In this document: piece by piece, positions 1 through 12,328 of the stretch
Position numbering within the stretch: position 1 is the first letter of the stretch
Layout: the number at the start of each line of letters is the position of its first letter
Source: Artocarpus heterophyllus
Lineage: Eukaryota; Streptophyta; Magnoliopsida; Rosales; Moraceae
Assembly: GCA_025403435.1 (NCBI GenBank)
Contig: CM046348.1
Span: forward strand, 36,948,052-37,012,051
Direction of reading: 5' to 3'
DNA length: 64,000 bases
The notes under the pieces: generated by a model
Databases searched by the model: none
What the model was told of the DNA's origin: nothing
Seen by the model: the letters and a program-made list of their open reading frames with translations, nothing else
Translations under genes and position numbers: made by a program

Positions 1-1125
1 ATATCAATGATAATATGTAATTATATATCTATAACTTCAAAAGTGCAATTCCAAGTATTTAGTGGAGTTACGTTGGAATTAATAAAAAAGTAGTATATTA
101 ATTAAGAAGTTTAATCAATATATTAGTTTTATTGAAACTTGAAATTATGAGTTTATTAGCCCCTACCATCTTGGTAAACACTGTTTGAACAAGTAAAATT
201 ATCGGTTTAAATAATTGATTTAGAATTATTAAATTCTAAATTAAATATCACTTAAAATAAATAAATTATGAATTAAATTATATTTGTTAAATAATAAGAT
301 TATTTAATAATCAATAATTAATTTTGGAAGACATATAGTGAGTAGGACCCACTATGATTGGCGCACACCGCTAATGAGAGAAAGTCTTTTGTGCATTTCA
401 GCGCTTGTTTACAAAGTTTTCATATTTAGAATTTATATTTTCAAATAAATGTGATTTAATTTAAAGTTGAAAAATTAAATTTGGAAACAAATGAGATTAA
501 GTAACAAGCTGATTTTTTTCTCCTCCTTCTCCTTGAATTGGAACCACCTACACAAATAGAGTATCTATATTGGTGGCGCCACAAACTGATAGGGAAAGAG
601 AAAATATTCTCTTTTATTTTAATTAAATATTTGATATTTTAAATAAAGAAAGCTTCTAGAATTAGATGGGTCATCTATTCTCTATAAATAGAGGTCTCTT
701 CTATTCGTTCTATATAAATTGTGAGTCTTGAAGAGACTGAAAAAACTCTGCCAAAACCCCTCACTAGGGGTGTAGAGAGTTTATTCCAAGACCCGATTTA
801 CTTACGTGTTGAGATTAACAGGTGACTAAAGTGATAAAAGTGACCTTTTAAAAATCTTTAATTCCTTCAACACCCATAGTTTGTCCATTCCATGTAGAGG
901 ACTAGGCGAGAAAGACGGTGGTTTCGCTTATAGAACTTTCTTTTCAGTTAGAAGAATTCCAATCTTTCCTTTTTATCTAGGTAAGCAAATGTTTATATAT
1001 ATTTATTTAGCATTAAATTAATATAATCTATGACATGTTTTTACAAAAGTTTTGAGAAAATTTTGTTAAATATATTATGCACCATAGCCATATTTTTGTT
1101 ATTTTCCTAAAAATCATTTTTTAAA
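1..1125 (+). mobile_element. Probable 3' part of an LTR retrotransposon LTR, left end outside the window
   Basis: A canonical TATA box (TCTATAAATAGAGG, around 680-693) is followed by a leader-like stretch and, at about 1133-1148, by TTGGAATCATAGTCGGG. That resembles a mutated initiator tRNA-Met primer-binding site (TGGTATCAGAGC) placed where one should follow an LTR. No paired LTR, target duplication or coding domain is visible, so the LTR reading is an inference. It could instead be a host promoter, but no gene follows. Confidence 0.4.
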
Positions 1126-1149
1126 ACCAATAATTGGAATCATAGTCGG

Positions 1150-3770
1150 GCCATATAATATATTAATATAAGCATTGATTATGTGATAATTGATTCTAAT
1201 TAAATATATATATATATATATATTCTCTATATTGTATCTATGTGATGGGTAGGCACTTTGCATTAATATGTATGTTTATATATTTATTCATGTCATAAAT
1301 GGAGACTATGAGGGTGTTTGGCATAGAGTAGTTAGAACCATTATCTCAGTTATGAATAGTACAAAGCTCTCAAATGCTACAGTAAAAAGAAAAAAAGTTA
1401 CTACAGTGTAAAACTTTCACATGCTACAGTAAAAAACAGTTCTAACCAATAGTTCCCACCACCATGCCAAACACCCTATATATGGACAGTGGACTTAGTC
1501 ATTAATTATATGGTTTAGAGATCTTTTTTATTATGGTTATTTTAATTTTATTAGAATTGATGTTTGCTCATAATTAAGGGTTAAGAATTTTTGTAATTTA
1601 TCTTTTCTTAATTTTATATTGTTATAATGTCAAAGATCAAAAGAATATTGAAGGATTGAAGCTCCAAGAAGACCCGAGGAACCGAAATCGTTAGCCATGT
1701 GATGGTCGACGGCTTGATGGTTTTCTAAACCATAGAAAAACAAGAAAACTTAAGCATCTCACTCTAGCGTTAGCTGTTGCTGCCTTAATCGTGGTTGTCG
1801 CGATGCTAGTAGGAATCACGGCTGGGTGGCACAGGCCTGCACAACCTGTGGGTGCCACTGCCTCAACCACGCGCTTTTTTTTTCCAACATTTCCTTCGTC
1901 TATTCCCTTTTTTTTTTCAAAAGAAGGCATAAAAGGACTAACCAAAGAGGATTACATCAAGACCTATGGAGATTTTGAAGATTAAATAAATTAGGAATTT
2001 ATTTAATTTTTATTATTTCAATTGAGTTGTAATTTTTCAATATTTGAGGAATCTGGTCAAATCGATCTCAATTGCTAAATTGAATGCTTTATTTTATGTT
2101 GATAATTTATTGTATGTCTATACATATAACTTGTCATATTAGTACTAATATGCCTACTCATATGCTTTACAATACATCACGCTTACACGTGCATTTATTT
2201 ATGGTATTAAAATTGTTTTAATTATAAATATGGGATATGTGCCGTAAATTGATTTAATAAGATTAAATTGATTAACGGTTGCAAATTTGATTTGTAAAAT
2301 AGTATTATTTTATATAATTGAATTTAAAAGAAATTTTAGAATTTCATTTATCTAAAAATATAAAAATGTTTATATTACTAGAAATTGTAAAATATGAAAT
2401 CTTTTACAAAAATAAAAATATATATTTGCAAAATATTATATAGGAGGCGGTTATATGACAATATAACCCATTGGTTTCTACCATTAGAATAACACTATAA
2501 GATTCAAATAATGCCTTAAAATGACATTGATTTTGTCCTCTCTATGGAAAATGTCCATTTAGGTCAACACAAGATTGTTTTCCAAGCAATAGGATTTTAG
2601 GATGTATCTCTAATTTGACCTATCCTATGGTGGCACTTTAAAGTCTTTGAATACGAAATGGTGGGTTACATTATAAACATATAACTCAATGCCAATTGCA
2701 TTTTGACCAAAATAACACTAGTTAATCATTGTTGAAAATATGAGATATTTTGAATAACAGTTATAAATCGAGAATGTCTAGGTTTGATTTGCAAATAATC
2801 TGACCTATTCTACGACGACACATTATTTGTGGTAAATTGAGTTAAATTAGCAATATTAATAAATATGTTTTTTTTTTGTATTTTTCATGTCCATTTATGC
2901 ATCATATTTACTATGCCTAAAACCTATATTATATGCTTATGATATGCATGCACGCGAATTAACTGTTTATTTATTTATTTTCTAGTAATATGTCTAATTC
3001 TATGTCAACCTATTAGCACTTGGACAACAAACTCGCGAAAACTATGCTAAATGAAAAAGTAATATGAATCTAATGCACATCATTCGAATTAAGGTTTTTC
3101 TGCAGTGTGACGCAGTCAATATGGCACAAAAATTATGCACCATGGGTAGCATGCCAAACACGCGCACTACCCTATACATTCCCTTTAAATAAATTTAAAC
3201 TTTTATTTAAACCTATCAATCAACCAATACTCATAAAAAGTAGCAAAATTATTAGACATAATCAATATTCCTTTATAATCTTAGAATAAAGAAATATGTT
3301 GTTAATCCTTTATAATATCTTGTCCAACAATAGATTCTATAGGTTCAATAGGTGGAGGAGATTTAACTACCAGATAAGTTCATTGCTTAAGAGAAAAACA
3401 TACGTAGCCTATGTTTCAGTTTGATTTAATCCAATTTAGTGTGGACCTGAATTAATGTTTAGCAATGGATAAAAAGGGGCTAAGGAGAGAAATGGCAATT
3501 TAGGAGGGGAATATAATTAATGACAAAGTTTGAGAAAAGTAAGTACCTAGCTTTTTTATTATAATTTCTTATTTTATAGGTACCTAAATTACCTAAATAT
3601 ACTTCTTTCTTTTTCTCACCTCCTCTTCTTCATCTCTTCCCTTCCTTCTATCAACACCACAGGAATCAAAGCTAAACTTTTCTTTTTCAAATATGCTGTT
3701 AATGCCTTGTCAAAATCTAAGTCCAAATAATATTTTCAATAATGAAGATTAATCAAATATAGCTTGTAAA
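1150..3770. other. AT-rich intergenic DNA without a recognisable gene
   Basis: Apart from a MITE at 1310-1478 and a (TA)n run near 1203-1222, I see no exon-like open frames, splice-consistent coding or known protein domains. The open frame at 1791-1985 is low-complexity (poly-Phe from T runs) and is not supported as a gene. The stretch 1140-3050 could be the non-coding interior of the LTR element suspected at 1-1125, but nothing proves it. Confidence 0.5.
1310..1478. mobile_element. MITE copy 1 (Tourist/Harbinger-like)
   Basis: The element has clear terminal inverted repeats: AGGGTGTTTGGCAT at the left and ATGCCAAACACCCT at the right. It is about 169 bp, non-coding, and flanked by a possible 3-bp duplication TAT. 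The interior carries repeated GCTACAGTAAAAAG blocks. TIRs of the GGGTGTTTGG type with 3-bp duplications are typical of PIF/Harbinger-derived MITEs, so the superfamily is inferred from the termini only. A second copy lies at about 4510-4675. Confidence 0.7.
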
Positions 3771-4508
3771 GCAATAACATCGATTTACATCTTTTTCAAT
3801 AAATTCCATGGTGATTGCAAATGCCAAGTGAAAGAAATTAAACAATCAAGTGAATCAGAAACTTTCTCACAGAAAATAGTAATGATGGTGGTTGCGCTTT
3901 CTGCTTGCGATGACAATTGGTACTCTGTCGAGGCCAAGAAAGATGGACCCGTCGCAAAGATCATCGACGCCATTAATAAGCATACAAGATTTTCCCTAAC
4001 ACAGAGAGAGGGATGGAGTTATGACCAAAAGTGAGGGAAGGAGTAGAGAATGAGCTGTTGTGGAGATAGGAGTGAGAGAGAGAGAGAGAGAGCTCAAGTG
4101 AGAGGAAGCAGCAGAAAGAGAACAAAAAAGTAAGAAAGGTAAAATGAAAGAACCATGAGTTTAAAAACTATATGTTGTTATTTACTAATCTTTATAAACA
4201 TGCTATTTACTGCAAAGGTTTTAAGAATTGGTCTGTCTATTGCCATTTTTTGAAAAAAGCGGTGTCAACCAATCCAATTCTGTTAAAATTGATTAACAAA
4301 CTATCCAAGCACCCATTCACGTTAAACTCCAATTAAACTTGAAAGCAATAAAAACATTAATTCAAAATGCTATCCAATCATTCCAATGCAAACTTTTCCA
4401 ACCCAAAAGGTGAACCAAACACCATAATAAACCGACTTGATTTTTTTTAAAATAAACTGTGACAAAGAATAACTGACATTAAAGGCAACTAACACACTCT
4501 AACCACCG
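3771..4508. other. Intergenic DNA with a short open frame and a GA microsatellite
   Basis: A 68-codon open frame (3828-4034, plus) has fairly even amino-acid use, but I do not recognise it and see no splice context. It may be a chance frame or an exon relic. A (GA)n run lies at about 4073-4091. Nothing else stands out. Confidence 0.3.
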
Positions 4509-4509
4509 C

Positions 4510-4675
4510 TAGAGGGTGTTTGGCTTAGGGTGATGTGAACCATAAACTCAGTTATGAACAATATAAAGCTCTTACATGTTATAGTAAAAAGAAAAAAGTT
4601 GCTACAGTATAAAGCTCTCGTATGCTACAATAAAAAGGGTTCCTACCAATGGTTCTCACCACTAGTCAGACACAG
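4510..4675. mobile_element. MITE copy 2, same family as 1310-1478
   Basis: It starts with GAGGGTGTTTGGC and shares the same order of internal blocks as copy 1: ctcagttatgaa, aaagctct, gctacagt and gttctcacc. The right TIR is decayed (GTCAGACAC in place of GCCAAACAC) and no clean target duplication is seen, so this copy is older. Confidence 0.6.
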
Positions 4676-5279
4676 GTGTTTAAGAAGATTGGTTCAAACT
4701 AATATGAACTAATTTTTGTTAAAACTACTCTATCATGTGAAAGCTTTACACCATACCTCGCTTTTTCTTATTATTGTTGTGACGACCAGTCTTTTCGAGC
4801 AGTCACTTTATTTACTTAATCTTCATTGTGTAAACAGTAATCTTACTTACTTAGTAAGAAAAATATTGAAATAATTTTTTTTAAACATTCTTTAAACGTA
4901 CTTAAAAATTGTTGTGACCTCTGCCGCCATTCATGTCGAGACCTCGCTCAACACTTGTCTTTAAAACAATTTCAAATCGTTTCTTAAAACTTATTAAGAA
5001 ACATTTATTGAATCATTGATCAAAACCTAACTTTATATGAAAATAAAACATTTCGTAAATATGTCGTAATACTTTAAATACATTCCTTAAAACTGTGATT
5101 TTCTTAATATTTTGAAAACATTACATTAAATAGTGGAAAACCTTCCCTTTGTGTAGCGAAAGCAAACTGTGGTGGTATCCATACCCAAATTCTTGTATCC
5201 GTCCTCCGCGGCACCCAGCTCTTCTAACGGGTCCTACTAGTCGTTCACATACTACCTACAGCATGAAGAAACTTTTTAT

Positions 5280-5790
5280 GAGCTTTCGCTCAGTAAGTTC
5301 AAACAAAATCTCATAAAGCATTTAAACATGCTTTAAAAACTTTTTTCATGAAAGCTTTTCTCTTAAAACATATATCATCAATATTTTCCATAGACATTTA
5401 TAAAAACGACTTTCATAAACATTCTTCATAAAACTTTTCTAGATAAAACTTTTCTAGAACGTTTCTCATAAACTTTTTTTTTTTTATAAAACATTTAACA
5501 TGTAGCAATCCTTAGAATGCTTTTCGTAAAACGTCATTTATAAACTTTTTCTTAAAACTTTTATCATAAACTCTTTTCATAAACATTTCTCATAAAATAC
5601 TCCTAAAATGTTTCTCATAAACGTTTTCCTAAAGCAATTGCTGTAAACATTTTTCATAAATACTTTTCATAAAATATCTAACATAAAACAATCCTCAGAT
5701 TGCTCTTCATAACATCATTTATGTTTTCATAAACATTTAATATAAAACAATCCTCATAATATTTTTCATAGCATATGAATGTTTCATAAC
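5280..5790. repeat. Degenerate short-period repeat (CATAAA/TTTTC words) inside the solo LTR
   Basis: About 500 bp are built from variants of cttttCATAAAac with spacings of roughly 15-25 bp. No long unit is conserved, so it looks like an old, diverged minisatellite. Confidence 0.6.
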
Positions 5791-6395
5791 AAACAAATCA
5801 AGTACAATCACAATACATGTTTTTATTTATGCTCAATTATGAACTTTTGATTATAAGCATCTTATGAACATTCTTTCTTACTTTGACTTTTTATCCTTGT
5901 TCCTTAACTTTTCTTATCTTACACTTTAACTTTCCTTATCTGACTTTAACTTTCCACCTTTTGTTCCTTAACTTTCTTTATCTTATAACCTTTAGTGTTC
6001 GTACTAACATCTTTAATCATGAGATCATAAACATGATGCTTCCCTTGTGGAAGACTTAAGACCATCGAACTTCAAGGTCGTGTACCTCACATCTAGGAGG
6101 TCAAACTTTAACTTTACTTTCATTACCTCACAACGAGGAGGCTGGTACGACACTTTCTTTTTAACTTTATGTTACCTTCTTATTAACCTTAGTGAGCACA
6201 TCAAATGTAACCACATCATATGCAAATACACTTGCAAATCATTGCTTATACTATAAAATTTATTGCATAACAAATGCAACATAAAATGCAAACACATTTT
6301 GCTAATCATAATTTGTACTCTAAAACTTATTGCATAACAAATACAACTTATTGCATAACAAATGCATCATACAACGCAATCACATTTTCCAAAAC

Positions 6396-6658
6396 GCAAT
6401 CACATATTGCAAATCATAACTTTTATTCTAAAACATATTGCATACAAATACAACATATAATGCAATCACATATTGCAAATCATAACTTTTATTTTAAAAC
6501 ATATTACATACAAATACAATATATAACGCAATCACATATTGCAAATCATAACTTTTATTCTAAACATATTGCATACAAATGCAACATATAACGCAATCAC
6601 ATATTGCAAATCATAACTTTTATTATGAATTATGTTGCATACAATTACAACACATTAC
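6396..6658. repeat. Tandem repeat, 65-66-bp unit, four copies
   Basis: Units start with GCAATCACATATTGCAAATC at about 6396, 6462, 6528 and 6593. Each copy contains the inverted words ATTGCA and TGCAAT or TGCATA. More diverged partial copies extend left to about 6230, and similar TTGCAT/ATGCAA words recur at 7586-7700. The tandem lies entirely inside the solo LTR. Confidence 0.85.
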
Positions 6659-9600
6659 ATAACAAATGCTTCATAAAACTTATAACTTAAATTATAACAC
6701 ATTATGCATTGTCGAAATGCAGGACTTATACTAATCCTATTTCGTATCTAGGTTGCACATTCGCATCTAGATCATAATTTGGTACATAAAAGCTAGCCAG
6801 TATGTTCATCTTTTTGTTGTTCAATCTATAGGTCTTTTATCATCTAGTCATTCCAGACTGGTGATAATGATTATCTAAAACATGTTTCGTACTTGTCCGA
6901 AAACTTTTAAGGGTCATAACAGAGCTTAACTTTTCATATCTCTCTTGAACATATCTAGCCTTTCCTTGGGGTGCAGCAAAAGGAAAAATTAGCTCTTGTT
7001 TGTTTTTTGTATTCGTAGAGTCTCTCTCTTGGCTCTGCTTTTGTGACCTCTCTGTTGGTCACGAGAAATTTTCTAAATTCTACTTGATTATCTAAATCAT
7101 TCTCACGATTTCTAATCAAAACTAGGGTGTCTTATAGTAGTTTTTTCTAGTTTTCTATAGGCAAATTGGAGGTTATATCCTTAATGGGTTTCTTATGGAC
7201 CTTATTGTGCATGTTCATTATGCACTACATGATATAGTACTTATATACTATATCTTGTTATACTCTAGATAACAAGCATCAATCATAATGTTCATATCTT
7301 TACTATTCGCTCGTATAAGTATCATACTTACATATCATACATATACATGTCATTCATATCATACTTTCACATATTACTCATACTCATGCCATTCATATCA
7401 TACATACACTTGTCGTTCATACTTTCATATCGTGGAGTTGCTATACATTTTTCTTCTTTGGATAGCAACTATTTCATACTATATTCATATAATACTTTAA
7501 GTCATGTCACATTTATAATACATACACCAATCATAGTTCATAACATTCATGCATATCAATATACAAATAGGCTTCAAACATAACGGTTGCAAATTCATTG
7601 CAAATCTTATTTTGTACTTTAGAACTTTTTTGCATAATAAATGCAAATATACTTTAAAAACAACTTGCATAACCATTGCAAACTCATTTACAAATGCATA
7701 TGTAAGCATTTAAAAACTATTTACTTTATGTTGTAGGTGAGATCTGAACTTACCCAGACTATGCCCTAGCGTTCTTTATTTCGTTTCTTTCTCGTTCCTT
7801 TTCCTTCCATTGGTCAGCTTCTGTTGCTGATCATACGACAGCCGACTTATTAATTAACTTTCTTTTTATCAATCCACTTGATTAATAACATAACGTAAAC
7901 ATTAACCATTTATGTCTTTTTCATAACTTGGTATACTATCGGTCTACCGTTCTCTTTACTCAACCTTATAAACCATCAGTTTACTTTTCCTTCACTTAGC
8001 CTTATAACCCACTGGGGTTACTTTTCCTTTACTTAAACATCCCTTATTAAATCTCTCATCACACATGATGGTTACGTTACTTAACATATTACGGAACATT
8101 TTTCGTCTAAGAACGTTATGCTAAATCGGAGTGTTCGATTCCGTTCCAACCGTTTTCGTAAAAATGACATTTTTTTACCCTTTTTGGGTTTTTCGTCAAT
8201 TTCGTAATTCTATAAAACTCATTGCTTAACTTTAACATCTCATTACTTACATATTACGAAAAAATCCCCACTAAGGAGCGTTTCTTGACATCAGGCATTT
8301 CGAGTCCGTTTTGGCCACTTTCATAAAATGACCATTTTGCCCTTAACTCTTTTTCTTTCATTCACTCCTCGACTGAACTTTAAATCCTTAAAACTTAGCA
8401 TCTATAATACTTACTGCCTATAGCAGTATAGAAAACCAACGTTCTCTAGTGAAAACCTAGTTTTCACACAGTTTACAGTTTTGGCCCCAATACAAAAATA
8501 TTTGCATTTTTGTACCGGAACCAAAAATAATCTTTTTACACCATTAGTCCCTATTTTTCATGAGGAATATTTTTGCTCAAAGTACCATATTCAAAATCCT
8601 TTGGAAAAATGACATTTTTGCCCTTTTAAAAATTTTCCTAATTTTAACAAATTCTTATAAAATTAAAATTTCACAAACGGTTAGAGATTTTTGATGAACT
8701 GTCCAATAAGTCTAACAGTTTCTTCGAGATCTACAACTTTCACGTTTTAACTTTTGTGAAAATCTCACTGTAAAGGGGCATTTTTGGCCATTTTTTAATT
8801 CTACCGAGAAAGAACTTTTTCTTTCAATTTAGTTCCTAGGACGTTTTTATAAAAATCCATTTCAAAATTGCAAATCTACCCCTGTAGAAACTGTTCCATG
8901 CCTTATTCAAATCATTCTCATGCTCAAACATCATTTTTACTAGAACTAACATCAAATTTACAAAAATAATACTTTTTGTAAAAATTACAGTTTTTCACCA
9001 TAAACCAAAATTTGACAACTTAAACATGCCATACATCACATATACATGAAATTTCATCAAATACATGCTTAAGAACCCACATGGGTTTAAAAGAATAAAA
9101 ATCAAAACAAAATTCATAAAATTTTAAAACTTTGAAATCTAAAACTTACCCCAAATAACACTTTTTCATTTCTAACCTTCAAAGTTCCTTTGAACTCCCT
9201 CCTAGGCTTCATTTTCATGCAAAAACACTATGGATTAATTTCCCCTTCAACCCATGAAAAATCTCTTGAAAACTTGCTAAAAAGTTTGGGATTTTACCTT
9301 AAAACATAATAAAAATCCTTGAGCTTTGCTTCTAAAACTTGTTTGGGGTTATTTTTGCAAAGTTTGGGGTTGAGAAACTTTTGGGAGAGCTTCAACCATG
9401 GCTGCCATGGGTCTTGGAGAAGAAAGAGAGATTTTTTGGCTAAAATTAACATTAAATGCATACTTATCCAATGGATGACTCATGGTAACCCATTAGGGTA
9501 CCATGTGGCATGATGTGATTGGGCCACCTTTCATGGCTTGGTGGCCCAATAAAAAGCTAATGGGTGTCCACTTGGTGGGACCCAAAAATTTACACTGTGT

Positions 9601-9961
9601 AATTTTTTACCGTACAGTATTTTTCTTCTAATGACGTGGTAAAATTAGTGCAAAAACATATTTCTAGACTGTGTAAAATATTTTACTTGCCTCTGGTTAA
9701 TTTTTGGAGGTCGAACATAACATTTCTTATTCCTCCACATTCTCTAAGCAGTATTATTCCTACACTGCTTTAACTTAAACAGTCTAATTTCTGTACTATG
9801 TAACCTTAAACAGTCTAATTCTTACACTGCATTACTCTAATACTGTATAATTTTTCATGTTATTATACATTATTTCTCCTTAAATTGTATTTTTTGTCTT
9901 ACTATAATCCTTAACTTAATGCATTTTTTAATATATTAGAAATCTCAGGTGTTACAATTAT

Positions 9962-10237
9962 AGCTTGTTAGAGCTTTATACTGTAACAAAAAAAGTTTTC
10001 GCTTGAAACTGAAAATGCCTAATATCCTAAATCCTTTACATAATTCCCACTAAAAAATATGTTAAATAGAAGAAAAATACAAAAGTGTACAAGAAATAAT
10101 AACACAAAGAACGAAAACAAGGACAACACAACAAAACTAAACTAAAAATAAAAATAGATAAGCGGAAGTCTCTCTCATTAGATCAAGCAAAAACTCTCTC
10201 TGAAAAAGAGTATTATAGATAAGCCTTACATATCTAC
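9962..10237. other. Short intergenic stretch between solo LTR and hAT-like MITE
   Basis: The right-hand words (gagctttatactgtaac) resemble those left of the solo LTR at 4720-4770, so the LTR may have inserted into a copy of a MITE-like repeat. Nothing coding is seen. Confidence 0.35.
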
Positions 10238-10546
10238 TAGGGGTGATTATCGGTCGTTTTTTTCGGCTTTTGGTCGGTTGATTTTGAGAAAGTAAAATAA
10301 AAAACCGACCAAATAAACAGGGATAGTAGGTTCCGACGATTATGATGGGTTTCGATCAGTTAACCAAACAGGATATTAAAAGTAATTTAATATTTGAAGA
10401 ACAATAACATGATTTTTATTTAGTTTAACTTTAATGCATTAAAGAAGTCTAAAACGTCATTATGAGTACATAATATATGAGTTAAATAATCTAATAAAGA
10501 CTCATTTAAATTAAAAAGTTTTATTTTTTATTCATATATTAACATA

Positions 10547-10593
<47 letters not shown>

Positions 10594-10781
10594 TGAAAGG
10601 TGGGTAGGCTGGTTTCTCACCAATAAAAAAAAGGCTCTTTTGAGAACTGACCGTCTACTTTTTGTAGGTGGTCGGTTTTTGACCAACTCGGTCAATTTAT
10701 GCCTTTAAACTGATTTTGTCTGTTTTTTCCGTTGGTTTTTTTTTGTGGTTTTTTAGTTTTTGGTTCTTTTTAACGGCCCTA
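10238..10781. mobile_element. hAT-like MITE
   Basis: It begins TAGGGGTGATTATCGGTCG and ends CGGCCCTA (TAGGGCCGTTAAAAAG on the minus strand). Both ends carry subterminal CGGTC/GACCG words, seen near 10250-10310 and 10640-10700, as hAT transposase-binding repeats often do. The interior is non-coding and contains a (TA)n run at about 10550-10588. I could not find a clean 8-bp target duplication, so the limits are approximate. Confidence 0.5.
10549..10588. repeat. (TA)n microsatellite
   Basis: An uninterrupted run of alternating A and T of about 40 bp lies inside the hAT-like MITE. Confidence 0.9.
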
Positions 10782-11640
10782 ACTCATAGAGTCGATCATT
10801 TACAATAACGATAGCCGGGGAAAAAAAAAAAAAAAACACGGACTGGGCTTAACTTTTGTAACAATAGACAAGGAACTAGATCCATTTGATAAAATCCCTT
10901 GAGCTCATTACAACGATTGGCACGATTCTTCGAAGCTTTGGAGAACTACTAGTAAATCTGAGTCCACAAGGAATGTGCTTCTACATTAATTGGTTTAAGT
11001 GTAGAACTTAAATGTTCTTTTTTTCTCTGATAGAACTGAAGTGTTCTTGGTTGCAATGATTGAACACCAAAAACCACCAATTGAGTAGGGGTTTTTTTTT
11101 TTTTTTTTTTTGGTTTCCTCCTAACACAGCTTGGGATTTATATTTAATTTGGAAGAAGTTTACCACATTTCAAAATTTTATTCACTTTTTTAGATTTTAA
11201 CTTTAGTTCTTGTGATATTATACATGCTCTAATTCCCATCTAAGAATTAGACAGAGAGTAGAATACAAACTCTTGAAAGTTCAGGACGTATTATAAGATC
11301 AAGGCCAAAATTCAATGGATTTTTTTTTTTTTGGTAGGGCCAACTACCCAGCTCATTAATTCCAGCTAAAAAATCAATTCAAATCAAGATTTTCTTCTTC
11401 ATGTTAAGGGGAAAAAAAGTTGCTTAGGAATATATGATTAAACATACATAATAAAAAGCTTGTTTTTTAATATTAAGAAAAAAGAAAAGATTTTCGTAGT
11501 TGGTCTACGTTTCTCTTTATCTCTCTTGAAATTTCCCATCAATTTATTAATTTGTTAATTAACTGGTATCAAAAACACCATATTTGTTATTTCTCATTAT
11601 TTATTATTATTTTATCAGAAAATTAATATAAATTAAAGAG
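10782..11640. other. Upstream region of the PP5 gene
   Basis: No gene is seen. The stretch is AT-rich with homopolymer runs (A at 10820-10835, T at 11093-11111). It should hold the PP5 promoter, but I cannot point to a confident TATA box. Confidence 0.4.
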
Positions 11641-11647
11641 CTTCAGA

Positions 11648-11742
11648 GACTAGGGTTTTTCGTTTCCTCCCAAACTCCATAAATCTCCAATCCATTTTTG
11701 TCTCCGACGAGATCGGTGTGGCCTCATTAGCAAACGCCAGAG
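11648..11742 (+). promoter_or_regulatory. PP5 5' UTR exon with a telo-box
   Basis: The sequence ACTAGGGTTTTTCG near 11650 is the reverse of the plant telo-box AAACCCTA, common at 5' ends of growth-related plant genes. The stretch ends CAG-AG before GTACTT, a good donor at 11743. The matching acceptor is TTGTAG ending at 12315, so the leader would contain an intron of about 570 bp. This exon is inferred from position and splice sites, not from coding. Confidence 0.5.
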
Positions 11743-12328
11743 GTACTTCGTTTTACCATTCTCGAATGTCTTCTTCTTCGTTTCTTTGCGAGAAAGTTGC
11801 TCTCAAAAGTTCAATTTTCTCTTGCTTTCTTTTTTTCTTTTTTTTTTCCACGCTATTATCGAATTCTTGTTATTTTCTCAGCAGCCAAACAGAGTTTGAT
11901 CACCATTTGGCTGCAGATATTGAGAAAAAGAGGAAAAGAATTGTTTTGAATTGGAACAAGAGTGTTCTGTTACTTCAGACGTCAGTGTTTGCCCTAAAAG
12001 TTGAAAGGGAAAAGAAAATTCCAACTTTAATTCGTATTTCGTATTTTTTTGGTTTAATTGACTGAAAAGAGTATGAATAAGTATCTGATATAATCTTCTG
12101 AAGCTATAATACAGGCAAGTTTGGAGATGAATATTTCCTGTTGTTTACAATAACTGTGGTATTCATTGAATTTTTATTTCCTTGAGTAGTTTTTTTTTTC
12201 TTTTTGGTTCTGTTGTATCATTTTGATAAATGAATGAATGTGGAATTGGTCAGTGGTATTTGAAGAATATAACACTTTCTTTGCTTTTCTAAGTATTGAA
12301 TCTTACATATTGTAGACGAGAAAAGTTT

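Larger units (their letters stand above)
4778..9956 (-). mobile_element. Solo LTR, 5.2 kb, gypsy-type
   Basis: Read on the minus strand it begins TGTAACACCTGAG and ends GGTCGTCACA, the TG...CA ends of an LTR. Flanks are ATTGT (4773-4777) and ATTAT (9957-9961), a 5-bp target duplication with one change. Its first ten bases equal those of gypsy element D's LTR (TGTAACACCT), and it carries the TGAGC-loop-GCTCA hairpin seen in element B, so a Ty3/gypsy origin is inferred. No internal domains are present, so it is probably the product of LTR-LTR recombination. It is very long for an LTR and rich in internal repeats. Confidence 0.75.

Noticed and set aside
3828..4034. A 68-codon open frame as a small gene
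   Set aside because: No recognisable family, no clear promoter or splice context, and an overlapping frame of equal size on the other strand.
10230..10790. An 8-bp target duplication for the hAT-like MITE
   Set aside because: The flanks tried (ATATCTAC and ACTCATAG) do not match, so the exact ends remain unsupported.
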